From Otatea glauca (Eukaryota; Streptophyta; Magnoliopsida; Poales; Poaceae), in assembly GCA_036346275.1 (NCBI GenBank), contig CM070715.1, positions 74,635,667 through 74,699,666 of the forward strand: a DNA stretch of 64,000 nt, written 5' to 3'. Made by a program: the position numbers and the translations under genes. Numbering within the stretch: the stretch's first letter is position 1; each line of letters opens with the position of its first letter. Shown here one piece after another: positions 34,096 to 44,157 of this stretch. Under the pieces are notes generated by a model. It worked only from the letters and a program-made list of their open reading frames with translations, was not told the DNA's origin and did no database searches.

Positions 34096-35086
34096 TTCTA
34101 ATTCTATGAGCTTGGTCTTCTAATTTCTTCCTAAGCTCGACATGGATTTTATCCAAGTCCCCCTCAATCACAGAACATCGCAAGCAACTTTCTTGTGACT
34201 TATCTAGTAAGTCCTTAGCAAGTTTAGCACACTTGACATTTAAGGATTCATTGTCAAGTTTTAGTTGCCTACAGCCCTCACATGAGCTGACTGGGTCCTT
34301 AGAAGCATGCATTTCAAGTTCATCGTTTCTAGAAAAAAGCTTCCTAAGGTGATCGCTTATGGCATCAATTTCGGTAAGCAATTTAGGGCAATTAGTACAA
34401 GGAGTAGAGTGAGCATGAAGAAAACTAGCATCTAGTGGAATAGCATCAATAGAATTATCGCTAGTATTCTTCAACTTAAGACTTTCTAATTCAGTCAACA
34501 CACTATCATGCATAGTCCTTAAGTTCTCCAACTCCACAAGAATAGCATCACACAAAGAGCAATCATCACTGACTCGGGAGGGAGAAGATCTAAGAGAAGC
34601 TAACTCCCGAGTCAAGGTACCTACTTCCTTCTCAAGCTCTGTACACCTAGCTCTAGTTTTAGCATGAAATTTTCCTAATTTACAGAAAGCTTCATTGAGC
34701 TGGACATAGGAGGGTACCTCGTCCGAGTCGCTGTAAAGCTCGGAGTCGCTGATGCCGTTGGTGTCGGCCATGAAGCACATGCCGGAGAAGTCGTCGTCGC
34801 CTTTCTTCTCTTGCGGATCATCCTCGCCCTCGTCGCTCCATGTCTCCGTGTCGGAGAGGTTGATGTCGTCAAGCGCGGCGAGGACGCGGTGGAAGAGCTT
34901 CTTGTTCTTGGAGAAGTTGCGGTACTTCTTCTCACGCGTCGGCTCACGAACTGGAGGATTCTTGTTGCGGTTCTTGTTGGTGTAGTTGTTCTTGCCCGAA
35001 TCGCCAACATCGTTCTTAGCCTTCTCCAGTTTGGGGCAATTAGCCCGAATGTGGTTGGGGCCACCACACTCGAAGCATGTGATCAT
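34046..35086 (-). CDS. Copia gag, zinc knuckle and coiled-coil region
   Basis: A 346-aa open frame. MITCFECGGPNHIRANCP is a perfect CX2CX4HX4C nucleic-acid-binding knuckle (residues 4-17). A Lys/Asn-rich stretch and a very acidic segment (LSDTETWSDEGEDD) follow. Then come regularly spaced Leu/Glu blocks with repeated Cys-X2-Cys pairs (CSLCDA, CTNCPKL, CEGCRQL, CLRCSV, CVSCEAL) at about 45-residue spacing. This long Cys-pair gag tail is typical of SIRE/Maximus relatives. Upstream gag (35177-35891) is out of frame with it. Confidence 0.75.
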   Translation of the reverse strand: MITCFECGGPNHIRANCPKLEKAKNDVGDSGKNNYTNKNRNKNPPVREPTREKKYRNFSKNKKLFHRVLAALDDINLSDTETWSDEGEDDPQEKKGDDDFSGMCFMADTNGISDSELYSDSDEVPSYVQLNEAFCKLGKFHAKTRARCTELEKEVGTLTRELASLRSSPSRVSDDCSLCDAILVELENLRTMHDSVLTELESLKLKNTSDNSIDAIPLDASFLHAHSTPCTNCPKLLTEIDAISDHLRKLFSRNDELEMHASKDPVSSCEGCRQLKLDNESLNVKCAKLAKDLLDKSQESCLRCSVIEGDLDKIHVELRKKLEDQAHRIRNASCVSCEALKIEAAC

Positions 35087-35176
35087 GCCACCTCTCTTTC
35101 TCTCTCTTACCCTCTTGTATGCATGAGAAAACTTGCGAGCGAGAAGAGCAAGCTCATTTTCTGGAAATTTTTTCAG

Positions 35177-35891
35177 TTAGTCATTGCTTAGCTCACAAAG
35201 GGCGGAAAGAGAGAAACCAATAGAAGGATCAGAAGAAGAAGATCCAATGGGATCGGTGACCAAGGCCATCGACTGAGATTTCGTCTTCCGTGAGACGACA
35301 TCGATCTCATGAGTCTTGAGGCGGGAATAAAGCCCATTAAGAGTCAGAGTCGATAAATCGGTGGTGTCCTTGATGGTGGTCACCTTCATCTCCCAAACAC
35401 GCAAATCGAGTGCGGTCAAGAAATGTCGAGCATTATCCGAGTCAGGGTATATGCAACCAACTGCTCGAAGATCGCTCAAGATCTTGGTAAACGACCAAGC
35501 ACTCATCAAGACTCTCACCAGCATGCTATTCAAACTTGTTGAACTCACGCTTGAATTGGTCCTGTCGAACCGTCTTGATTTGGGTAGTGCCCTCATGGTA
35601 AGCATCGAGGGTCACCCAAATCTTATAAGCAGAACGAAGGTGAGAAATCATGTCATACTCACTGCGGCTAAGACCCTGTATGAGGATGTTCCTTGCCTTA
35701 GCATTCGCCTCAACGTCAGCCATATTGCCGGCCGTGACGTTTTCATCGGCAGGAACCTCATATGGGAGTTTCACCTTCTGCCATATCAGAAAGCCCTGGG
35801 CAATGATGTATGACTCCATGCGCGACTTCCAGAATGGAAAATCGACTCCAAAAAAAATGAGAGGCTTGGTGGAATACTTGTCCATCGCCAT
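35177..35891 (-). pseudogene. Copia gag N-terminal part
   Basis: ATG at 35891. MDKYSTKPLIFFGVDFPFWK and MESYIIAQGFLIWQKV are the gag start. SEYDMISHLRSAYKIWVTLD continues to about 35530. The next frame carries AVGCIYPDSDNARHFLTALD, LRVWEMKVTTIKDTTDLSTL and ALVTDPIGSSSSDPSIGFSL (UBN2-type gag). One frameshift (about 35530-35600) and a stop near 35177 separate the parts. Confidence 0.8.
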
Positions 35892-35932
35892 GGCTCTTGA
35901 GACCGGTCAAGATCTATGGAAGAGCAAAACCG

Positions 35933-35944
35933 GCTCTGATACCA
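35933..35944 (-). promoter_or_regulatory. primer-binding site (tRNA-iMet)
   Basis: The minus strand reads TGGTATCAGAGC, a perfect match to the initiator-tRNA complement, two bases inside the 5' LTR. Confidence 0.9.
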
Positions 35945-35946
35945 AT

Positions 35947-37588
35947 TGAAGGACCGAGATGGCGAACAGAGGGGGGGTGATGGTTACAAATAAATTTTCC
36001 CCCAAAATACTCCAACAAAAACGTCGACAAGATCGCTCAAAGGAAATCGTGAAAAACCCGAAAAACTAGACAACTATGTGTACCCCAAGCTTGCGTGGAT
36101 AAGTACCATAAAATATGTGGGGATTTTTGAGTCACAATCCTGGTTGTCTAGTGTCCAAGATAAAGAGGAATCAATCCAACTCTTGCTTTTAGAAAGAACA
36201 TCAATTGAAATCACAAAAGTCACTTTCAGAAAAGCAAAAGCAGAATTTCCAGAACTTGTCCTCAATTTGAACAGGAGATTAGTGGGTTTATTAAGCTCAC
36301 AAAATTTTGAGAATTTTTCTCCCTATTAACATCAGAGTCTTGAAGAACTCCACCAAATTTCTCCTAAAAAAGCCTTACAGAAAAAACAGGAAAAATCAAA
36401 GAATACAGTCAGTCAAGAACTTCGAGCAGAAAGTTTGGGGCTCGGTTTTCACCTCATGGCGCCCAAACGGTGCAACAGGTGAACTCCAAATTTTTTGTAC
36501 AAGTGGATATCAGAGTCCCGCACCTCCTCAAATAATAATCACTTAAAAATGATTTTTATTTATTTTTATAAAAATCAAATACTAAATGCTGCGCAAAGAA
36601 CAAGTTCTGAACAAAGTTGAAACTTGAAAGAAAAGATGGTCTCTACTCAATCCAAGAGTGCAAAAGAGATGTAAAACCATATGAACACACTCAAAACATC
36701 CCAGATCAACAGCATTTAGAAGGCTGGAAGGCAAATCCAAATTGCGTGAAAGTAAATTGCGAGAATGTAATTGCAGGAAAGTAAATGCTGAATTTAAATT
36801 GCGTAAAGTAAAGACATAATGTAAATGCGCAAAATAAATTCAGAGGTGGATGGATAAAACTTTCATTTCTGTAAGGAGAGGTTACAAAGCCTCGCTTTCA
36901 TATGGGCAAAGCTCAAAGGAGCATTCAAAAACCTCAAAACCTTCAAGGGGAGGAGGCTGCCCCTCCACCCCTATTTATACTACTCTTGGGCCACCTACCA
37001 CCCTTGGATGAGTCCCTCAACCCTAGAGCACTCATCTAAGGGCTAGGATTAACCCACACACACAGTCATGCAAGGGCTAACCCAAAACCCACACACATAC
37101 CGGGTTTTCTTGCATGATTTTCAAAGCATACTACCTAGACCCGCTAACCTATCAACTAGACCTCAATCCGACGGCCCTCATTGATCCACGCGGCATCTAG
37201 CTAGCATCATCTCCTTTCCTTGTCTTCTTGACTTGCCCGGACTCCGTCTCCGATCATCTTCCGGCAATCTCCCAACCGTCTGGACCTCCGACGCTCCTCG
37301 CCTAGTCCCGGTCATCCTCCACCTCACCATGACCTAGCACCGTCGCCCTACAACCATCAAAGACAAGGAAAAACCTTTCACATAGCAATGCCCACAATGA
37401 TATGCAATAAACCCATCCAACTCATCACTACCGCGCCCATACGACCGGTACTGCCACTCCTGACAGAGACAACTCAAATTGCTTCATTTTGAAAATCAAT
37501 CCAAATCAAACTCAAACTTGAGCAAACCTTGCTCAAATAAAGTCAAATACTCATCACAAATATGGATGGACCTCCACATGGTCCTTCA
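35947..37588 (-). repeat. 5' LTR of the Copia element
   Basis: 1642 bp, tips TGAAGGACC/GGTCCTTCA. Differs from 26490-28121 mainly by substitutions in the first 120 bp and a few indels. It contains 'ccctatttatactactc' (minus-strand TATA region, about 36970). Confidence 0.92.
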
Positions 37589-37593
37589 TACTT

Positions 37594-38410
37594 TGACTGA
37601 GTCATGCATGGTTGCATGGGCCTTACTAATTATCCTTCATAATTAACAAATAAAGAAAGTAATTAGCACACGTACACTGCAATACTTAGATTTATTTAAT
37701 TGCAGTCTACACGTACAGGGGTGCAGGACATGGATGTGCATGGCATTTTGCATGATTTTTCTTTGCGCCGAGTCTTCCTGGGCTAATTATACTATTCAAA
37801 TTTTTTAAGTTGTCACTTTTGTTGCATGCATGTATTTGGGATGCAATAGTTGTAGTGGACATGGGTTAGTGGCTATTATCTTTTGTTAATTTGAGTAATT
37901 GAAATGGTAATTATTCTCTTAATGCATGCGTGCAGCCGTACCAGCCAAGATGTCACATTTTTCCCCATTTATTTATTTTTGTTAGTGATTTAGAGCACGT
38001 AGTGCTTCAGCTACAGCTGCTAATTTGAGGACTTGCAGGCACTTTCTTGACTTCCATGCGGACCTCTCTCAATTGTTATTAATTAACTAATGGATAAATT
38101 AATTAGTACATGCGAGGCTTAGAATCAAGTATTTATCCATGAATGCACCACTCCAATGTGATGTGGGATGATGTGTTTATTTTTATTCTCTTTTCTGCTC
38201 TCTTTCTTCACTAATCCAGTATTTAGCTCAGGCATGCATGAGCACGACCACAGTATGGCCGTGGGATAGTATGTTAGTATATTTTTTTTCCGTGTTACTA
38301 CTCATGACATAGTATTCACAAATATGGAACCCATGTGTGAGTGTAACCGTGACAAAGTTTGGTTATTTAGCTATTTTTCTGATGTATCATTTTCTTTTGC
38401 AGCATATACC
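37594..38410. other. intergenic with diverged repeats
   Basis: AT-rich, no gene. Segments 37860-37935 and 38085-38190 have diverged partners at 41330-41420 and 40960-41060 ('gagatggtaatta', 'gattagtacatgc', 'ccatgcatgcactactcc'), suggesting an old duplication flanking the 38.4-40.6 kb insert. Confidence 0.4.
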
Positions 38411-38820
38411 CGCTCATGATTCGTATCCGTTTTAAGCGACCGAACGTAAGAAACAGGGTCTTGTAACTTCTCACCCTTGATTCGTATCAATGCGTAGGGA
38501 CCAAAACTAAGAAACGAGTATATTGTATCTTCGCTCTTGAATCCGTATCCACTACGGGACCGAACTAAAAAATGAGGTCTTGAGTCTACTCACCCTTGAT
38601 TAGTATCCATGCGTTAGGACCGAAACTAAGAAATGAGGATATTGTATCTTCACTCTTGAATCCGTATCCACTACGGGACCGAACTAAGAAATGAGGTTTT
38701 GATACTTCTCACCCTTGATTCATATCCATGCGTAGGGACCGAAACTAAGAAATGAGGATATTATATCTTCGCTCTTGAATCCGTATCCACTACGGGACCG
38801 AACTAGGAAATAAGGTCTTG
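38411..38820. repeat. dimeric minisatellite, about 3.5 x 119 bp
   Basis: Two related half-units of about 60 bp alternate: A ('cacccttgattcgtatccat', 'gcgtagggaccgaaactaag') and B ('gctcttgaatccgtatccac', 'tacgggaccgaactaagaaa'). The order is B-A-B-A-B-A-B. Similarity between equivalent dimers is visibly higher than between A and B. Confidence 0.9.
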
Positions 38821-39119
38821 ATGGAAAATGCACATTGACTTGTATCGCCTGACCAAGCCTAAGGGCGGAAGAGGATGGGAGAAAGAAGAGTTCCTTGGCT
38901 TGTATTACTTGACCAAGCCTAAAGGCTAAGGAAGAACATAATTCTCACTTTCTTTTACCTTTTTCTTCCTTAATGGCAGCTTGCACCCTCTTTATTTTTC
39001 TATAGCTTTCCTCTCAAGTGTTTTCTCTCCCCCGTGTTTTCTCCAAAAGTCATCTTTCTCTCTACCCTTTACCCCTATTTATAGAGCAAGGATCAAAGGC
39101 GGTTTACTTGAGGGAAGTT
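38821..39119 (-). other. LTR- or promoter-like segment
   Basis: A short repeat 'gacttgtatcgcctgaccaagcctaa' / 'gcttgtattacttgaccaagcctaa' (38838 and 38899) is followed by a pyrimidine-rich stretch. A minus-strand TATAAATA (39083-39076) lies in 'acccctatttatagagc'. It looks like the promoter part of an LTR interrupted by the hAT at 39128. I could not find its partner LTR. Confidence 0.35.
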
Positions 39120-39127
39120 GCCGTAAC

Positions 39128-40608
39128 TAGGGGTGAAAACGGTCAGAAACGGTCGGAAAACACTGAAATCATTTTTGTTTTCATATTTTTCCTCGGAAAC
39201 GATACCGGAATCGATAACTACGGAAACGAAAATGGCATCGGTAATTCGAAAATATCGAAAACAAAAATTCGATACAAAATATATATCGGTAACGATCGGA
39301 ATCCGAAAAAGAGACCGGTAACGTCGTAACGACATGTACCACCAATTGACTTCAAAAAATTCACACAAATCGTACATCCACATATAAATTAGTAATAAAT
39401 AAATATTCACAAATTTATGATGAACATACATTACCAATGTAAATGTATACAATAGCATAACTAGTCTAGAAAATCAATATCTCATAACGCATAACAGCAA
39501 AGCATTAAGCAACAGATTCACATAGCACTTAAAAGCAATACCTTATAAGTATTTACAGTTGACGATATCATACATTCCATACAGGCATACATAGCATAAG
39601 ATAGTCTCCACACGAGTCTTTACATCACATAGCATAAGATAGTCTCAATATCTCATATCAAATAATACATCTCTCCACACGAGGATTGAAATTTATTAGT
39701 CACTTGCTACTAGACCGACCAGACCCTTGCGGCGCCAAACCGGAAATATGACATACAAAGACATGCACATAGATAATAGGGGCTCGGAGCACATAGATAA
39801 TCACAGCGATAAATCGATAATGAAGCATTGGAGATACGAAAATAAAAGCAAAAAAACATGTGATACTGGCAAAGTAGTTATTATCACTCATCAGCATCAG
39901 GAATTTGACCAATGAAAACGAGTGATGGGCATAGAAGGCATAAGCTTCTAAACGAGTGACGGGCATGAAAGGATTGATCTCATAAGTTCTTGGTTTATTT
40001 GCAAATGTATGTTGCAAATGAGGTGTGCTTAATTTGATATTGGAGCATGTGATTAGAATTTGTAAATATGTTTTGCAAAATTGTTTTGATCATGAGTTGA
40101 TCATTACATGGCTCAATATTTGATCTTATTGACTCTTTCGAGCTTGTAGTCATGCCCTTGGTCAAGTCTATGTGAGAGATTTCGAAAAATCAGATATTAG
40201 ACTTGAATGACTACATTAGAGTTTTGTTTTAATCATATTTAAAAATATCTATGGTTGCTTAAATCATAAAAATGGGTGGAGATTGTAGCCCTCATGATAA
40301 GCTTCGCATAGAGTCCAAGATCAACTAAATCAGAGTTCGGAGTAAAAACTTATGGGCGTTTTAGTGGCTGAAGGAGTGTGATCTGTGGGCTGAACGATTC
40401 CGGTAATTACCGATGGAATTTACCGATTTTTTTCGGAAACCGAAGGAAATGGTCGGAACTTGTCAAAACCGTTATCGTTATCGTTTCCGACAAAAATTTC
40501 CGATTTCGATTCCGATTCCGAACATTACCGATACCGACACGTCCGGTCGAAAAATTCCGAAAATAGTTTCCGGAATTCCGGGATTTACCGATACCGTTTT
40601 CACCCCTA
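39128..40608. mobile_element. non-autonomous hAT element (TAGGGGTGAAAACGG family)
   Basis: 1481 bp with a perfect 15-bp TIR TAGGGGTGAAAACGG and a perfect 8-bp TSD GCCGTAAC (39120-39127 and 40609-40616). About 200 bp at each end are filled with inverted 'cggtcggaaaacg/ccgataccg' motifs. The middle is AT-rich, with short direct repeats such as 'acatagcataagatagtctc' (39588 and 39628). No transposase remnant recognised. Confidence 0.93.
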
Positions 40609-40616
40609 GCCGTAAC

Positions 40617-41486
40617 TCCCTTGCTATTTTTCCTTTTCTTTTCATTTATTTATTCTACATGTAAGCTTGCCTTTTAACTGCGGCTGGGCAAGACGAGCAT
40701 TGCTTGGACTGCGTCCTACTTGCATGCTGTCATGACGCCATTCCGTTGCGACGTGGGAGAGATATTATGTTTTGGCTGCCATGCGTTAAATGTCATTTCT
40801 TTGGCCATGGATGCTGCGCCATGCATGCGTGCAGCAGCAACTGGCACTTCCTTCCTGCACGTACGCATGTGGCTCAACTTCTCTCCGTATTGCACTATTG
40901 CATGCCTGCGTGTGGTTCAGCTCCTCCTGCGTGTATGTGTTTGTATGCATGTGGCTGAGATTAGCTAATGGATCGGAGAAACTGATTAGTACATGCAAGT
41001 CTTATCCATGCATGCACTACTCCAAATTAAGTGACGTGGAATGGTGAGTTCCTTTTCTTTCTTTCTTTTTTAATTTTCTTTCCTGCCTTCTTTTTTTTTA
41101 CTTCATGATCAATCCACTAATTAATTACTTAATTAAGGAATGGTTTATGCATGCATGTAGCCCCTCGTGCTGTTATTATTCAACATCGTGGCTGACCAGT
41201 GGGGGGGGGTCTGGTCAAGTGCTTAGCTAGTTGATTAGAGAAGCTCCTAATAATTCATATATGCATGCACACAATCAAGGAGGCCATCTTCCATTCTTTT
41301 ATTACTCTGTACTTCTATGTATAAAGTGGCTGCATAGTGGGCCAATATCTTTTTTTTTGGGTTAATTTCAGCAGTTGAGATGGTAATTAAGCCCTGAACG
41401 CATGTAGTCATGACGCCATTTTTTTTGAGTGTGGGAGAGACGCTACACATGCAGTTATGGGAGGACTCACTCTCTGACTCCGTTTA
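40617..41486. other. intergenic with diverged local repeats
   Basis: Rich in 'tgcatgcatg'. Segments near 40730 and 41409 share 'catgacgccatt' and 'gtgggagag', and others pair with 37.8-38.2 kb. A nine-G run lies near 41201-41209. No gene is supported; short frames are compositional. Confidence 0.4.
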
Positions 41487-41759
41487 GGGCAAGTACAATA
41501 GCAAAGTTAACTACCGACTAATAGTAAGTTAAAAGCCAGCTTGTACAATAACTGTTTCTAAATTAGATTGTCTTTAGATGTTGTGTAATAACTATCTTTT
41601 CTCTCTTATACATAAATGATCTACCTATACTCCCGTGCAAAGCTGACTACTAAATAAGAGTCAGCTTTCTCTCTCTCCTCTTTTCTCACTTTTCTATATA
41701 AACTAAAGTTGATGTGTACAGGCTAAAAGTCAACTGACGTGGTCTTACCGTACATACCC
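41487..41759. mobile_element. Tourist-like MITE (PIF/Harbinger)
   Basis: 273 bp, TSD TTA (41484-41486 and 41760-41762). Termini GGGCAAGTACAATAG and CTTACCGTACATACCC are imperfect inverted repeats. The interior is AT-rich with 'agctgactactaaataagag'-type inverted motifs. Confidence 0.7.
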
Positions 41760-41762
41760 TTA

Positions 41763-42387
41763 CAAGACAGTTTGCTATGCGCCACTTTTTTTTGTGTGTG
41801 TAATGACGTGGGCGGCAGGCCTTTTTTTTTGTCTTGGTATGAGTATTTAGGAGTTAAACCAGGATGTGGCCCTACTTTTTTTCTAGTTAATTATTTGATT
41901 AAAGAGCAGTTAATCCACGCATACATGCGCATGTTTATTCAACTCACGTATGACTGAGATATCATCATGTACATTAGCGCAACGCATGTAGAACTTTAAG
42001 CATTATTAAATTTTTGTAAGTGAAATAGTGATCGTTACACTATTTTCTAGTTATGTAGTTCACGTATATCATAGCGATTGTTATTTCAATATAATTCACA
42101 CCCTTTAGTCATTTTTATGTTCTAATGGATTTTAGCAGTCAGTATATTTTATTTATTTGATGTTATTATTTTTATGTAATTATTTATTTTTATTTAATCT
42201 TAGAACAAAATAGTTGTAACAAATGAGATGATACACCGTCACATCATGCTCCATGCCCTGTTTTAGGCTGTCGTACACCATCTCTTCCTCCATGCAGCAG
42301 TGAGAACTGAAAAGTCGAGTTAGTGTACAGTTCCTTCATCTCACACGTTCAAAATTCAAATCAAACGGTCCACCCTCGAGGCGTGGG
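41763..42387. other. intergenic, possibly displaced Costars promoter
   Basis: AT-rich, with 'ttatttatttttatttaatc' stretches. The last 100 bp (42290-42387) would have been immediately upstream of the Costars 5' region before the hAT inserted. Confidence 0.4.
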
Positions 42388-42395
42388 GCGGTTGG

Positions 42396-44027
42396 TAGAG
42401 ATAGTCAAGTAGGTCGGGCTAAACGGATCGGCTCAAGGCATGCCACTGATGGCACGGTCCGATCCAACTGTAAATGGGCCGTATCGGTATGACCTGCGAG
42501 CCTGTGCCGTACTTGGGCTGGCACCTTGACACGGTCCAATGAGCCGTTTAGTTTGAAAAATAATCGTTTTATAGTCGTTGGGGACTTTAAAAATTCAAAA
42601 ATGTTAAAAAAAATTTCCAAAAAAATCTTGAATTTTTCCTATAAATAGGTGGTTGCCCCCCTCATTTCCACACCAGCAAAGTTGCATTCTCTTCTCTTCA
42701 TTCTCTTGTGAAAATTCTTTTGCTCTTGGTGGTAATTTGACAAAATTTAAAATAGTTTTACCAAAAATCCAAAAATCCGAAATATGATTATGATAACTCT
42801 TTTCCTCTCATTTTAAATATTTTTCTTATCTAAATTATCATTCTAGTCTCTTTTCTTTAACAGTGATTCTAGATGGACAAATTGGACTGATATTGTGAAA
42901 GAATTAACTATGAGCCTTAGACAAGGGGATCATGTACCTGTCTATGACACCACGCAAACCTAGTTAGGCCATGAAATTGGATACAAAGTCAGAAGACATG
43001 TCAGCACTCAAATAGAAGGTCAAGCCCGACATCACTACGCGAAGCATCGTGATGACACCAGATTCAGTGTTATCCAAGAGATCGGACGCAAGCTTTTACG
43101 CCGAGTGTGTAAATTTCATGGAGTTGACATGAACGCTTACGTTCATGCATATGATGTTCATACAAGATCTCAAGATTCTTCATCCTCTACAGCAACTGGA
43201 CTAAGGCATCGTCAAACATGTAATTGTCGGGAGTACTTACAACGTTTTCAGTCAGCTGTCGCAAGGAATTCCCACCACGACCATCAAGCTTGGAGAGCAG
43301 CTGCACCATAGAGACTCCACCATTTTCTCCACCAACCAATCGTATATTGTGATTTTGAGCTAGAAGGAACAAAATCCTATACATCAAAATCTGAGTGGGA
43401 ACCTTAAATTAGAATAGGAGCTTTTCCTAGCCAAAACAATGCTTAGATAGCCTATGAATTCTTAAAATATGTAAAACTAGATTATACAGGATATGCTAGT
43501 AGCCAGGAGCTTTATGACTCTTTGTATATTAATCGATATTGTATTTGGTGTTCTTTTAAAACTTTTGAATGTAAAGTGTTTTATATTGTTGTTTGGATTA
43601 CTCTCGTGAATGTATAACTTCTCGGTTTAAGTTCACGATGAGTTAATCCTTCAATTATTTGTCTCATTTTAGAATTTATTTCATATTTTTAGGTTCTTTT
43701 TCTTAATTTACATATATTTTTAAAAAGTTTTCTACATCTTCGAGTTTTTTTAATTACTCTAAATTTTTCCCATTTCTTTTGAATTTTTTCATACATTTTT
43801 GTTTTTTTTTTCTAATTTTTCTAATTTTTTTTGAATTTTTTAACGCTAATGGCCAGCCCATTGAACCCGTACCGACACAATACGGCTCACGAGGCCAACA
43901 GACTATACTTAGACAGCCTTCACAGCACGTGAACCAGCACGACACAACCCAGTAGACCGAAACGGGCCGTACTTAATCAGACCGTACCGTCCGTTAATCG
44001 GGCCGGGCGGCCCATTTGGCATCACTA
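42396..44027. mobile_element. hAT element abutting the Costars gene
   Basis: 1632 bp with perfect TSD GCGGTTGG (42388-42395 and 44028-44035). Ends are TAGAGATAGTCAAGTAGG and GGCCCATTTGGCATCACTA (imperfect TIR). Subterminal regions carry 'cgggccgtac/gtacggcccg'-type motifs, common in grass hATs. A TATA box (TATAAATA, 42640-42647) and pyrimidine-rich leader precede an ATG at 42910, but only short open stretches remain, so the transposase is decayed or absent. Its right end lies 130 bp before the Costars ATG. Confidence 0.9.
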
Positions 44028-44157
44028 GCGGTTGGTGCCACCTGAACCAAGCAGAGTCGCAGACTCCATTTCTCAACCGCCACAAGAAATATCTCCGTCC
44101 TGCCGCAGTGCCGCGACAAGATTCAAGAACTCGCACTCGCGCAGAAGCAGAGACGCC

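Larger units (their letters stand above)
26490..37588 (-). mobile_element. Ty1/Copia element, SIRE/Maximus-like, minus strand
   Basis: An 11.1-kb element with LTRs of about 1.63 kb, TSD TACTT (26485-26489 and 37589-37593), a perfect 12-nt initiator-tRNA-Met primer site and a purine tract. Pol order (protease, integrase, reverse transcriptase, RNase H) is Copia. The gag is long, with zinc knuckle and coiled-coil-like Glu/Leu-rich extension, and there are about 1.8 kb between pol and the 3' LTR, as in SIRE/Maximus elements. LTRs are very similar by eye. Several frameshifts, stops and an altered RT active site mean it is non-functional. Confidence 0.95.

Noticed and set aside
40704..41047. Cluster of Cys-rich plus-strand ORFs (possible small secreted peptides)
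   Set aside because: Caused by repeats of 'tgcatgcatg' in all three frames; no signal peptide plus conserved Cys pattern and no gene context.
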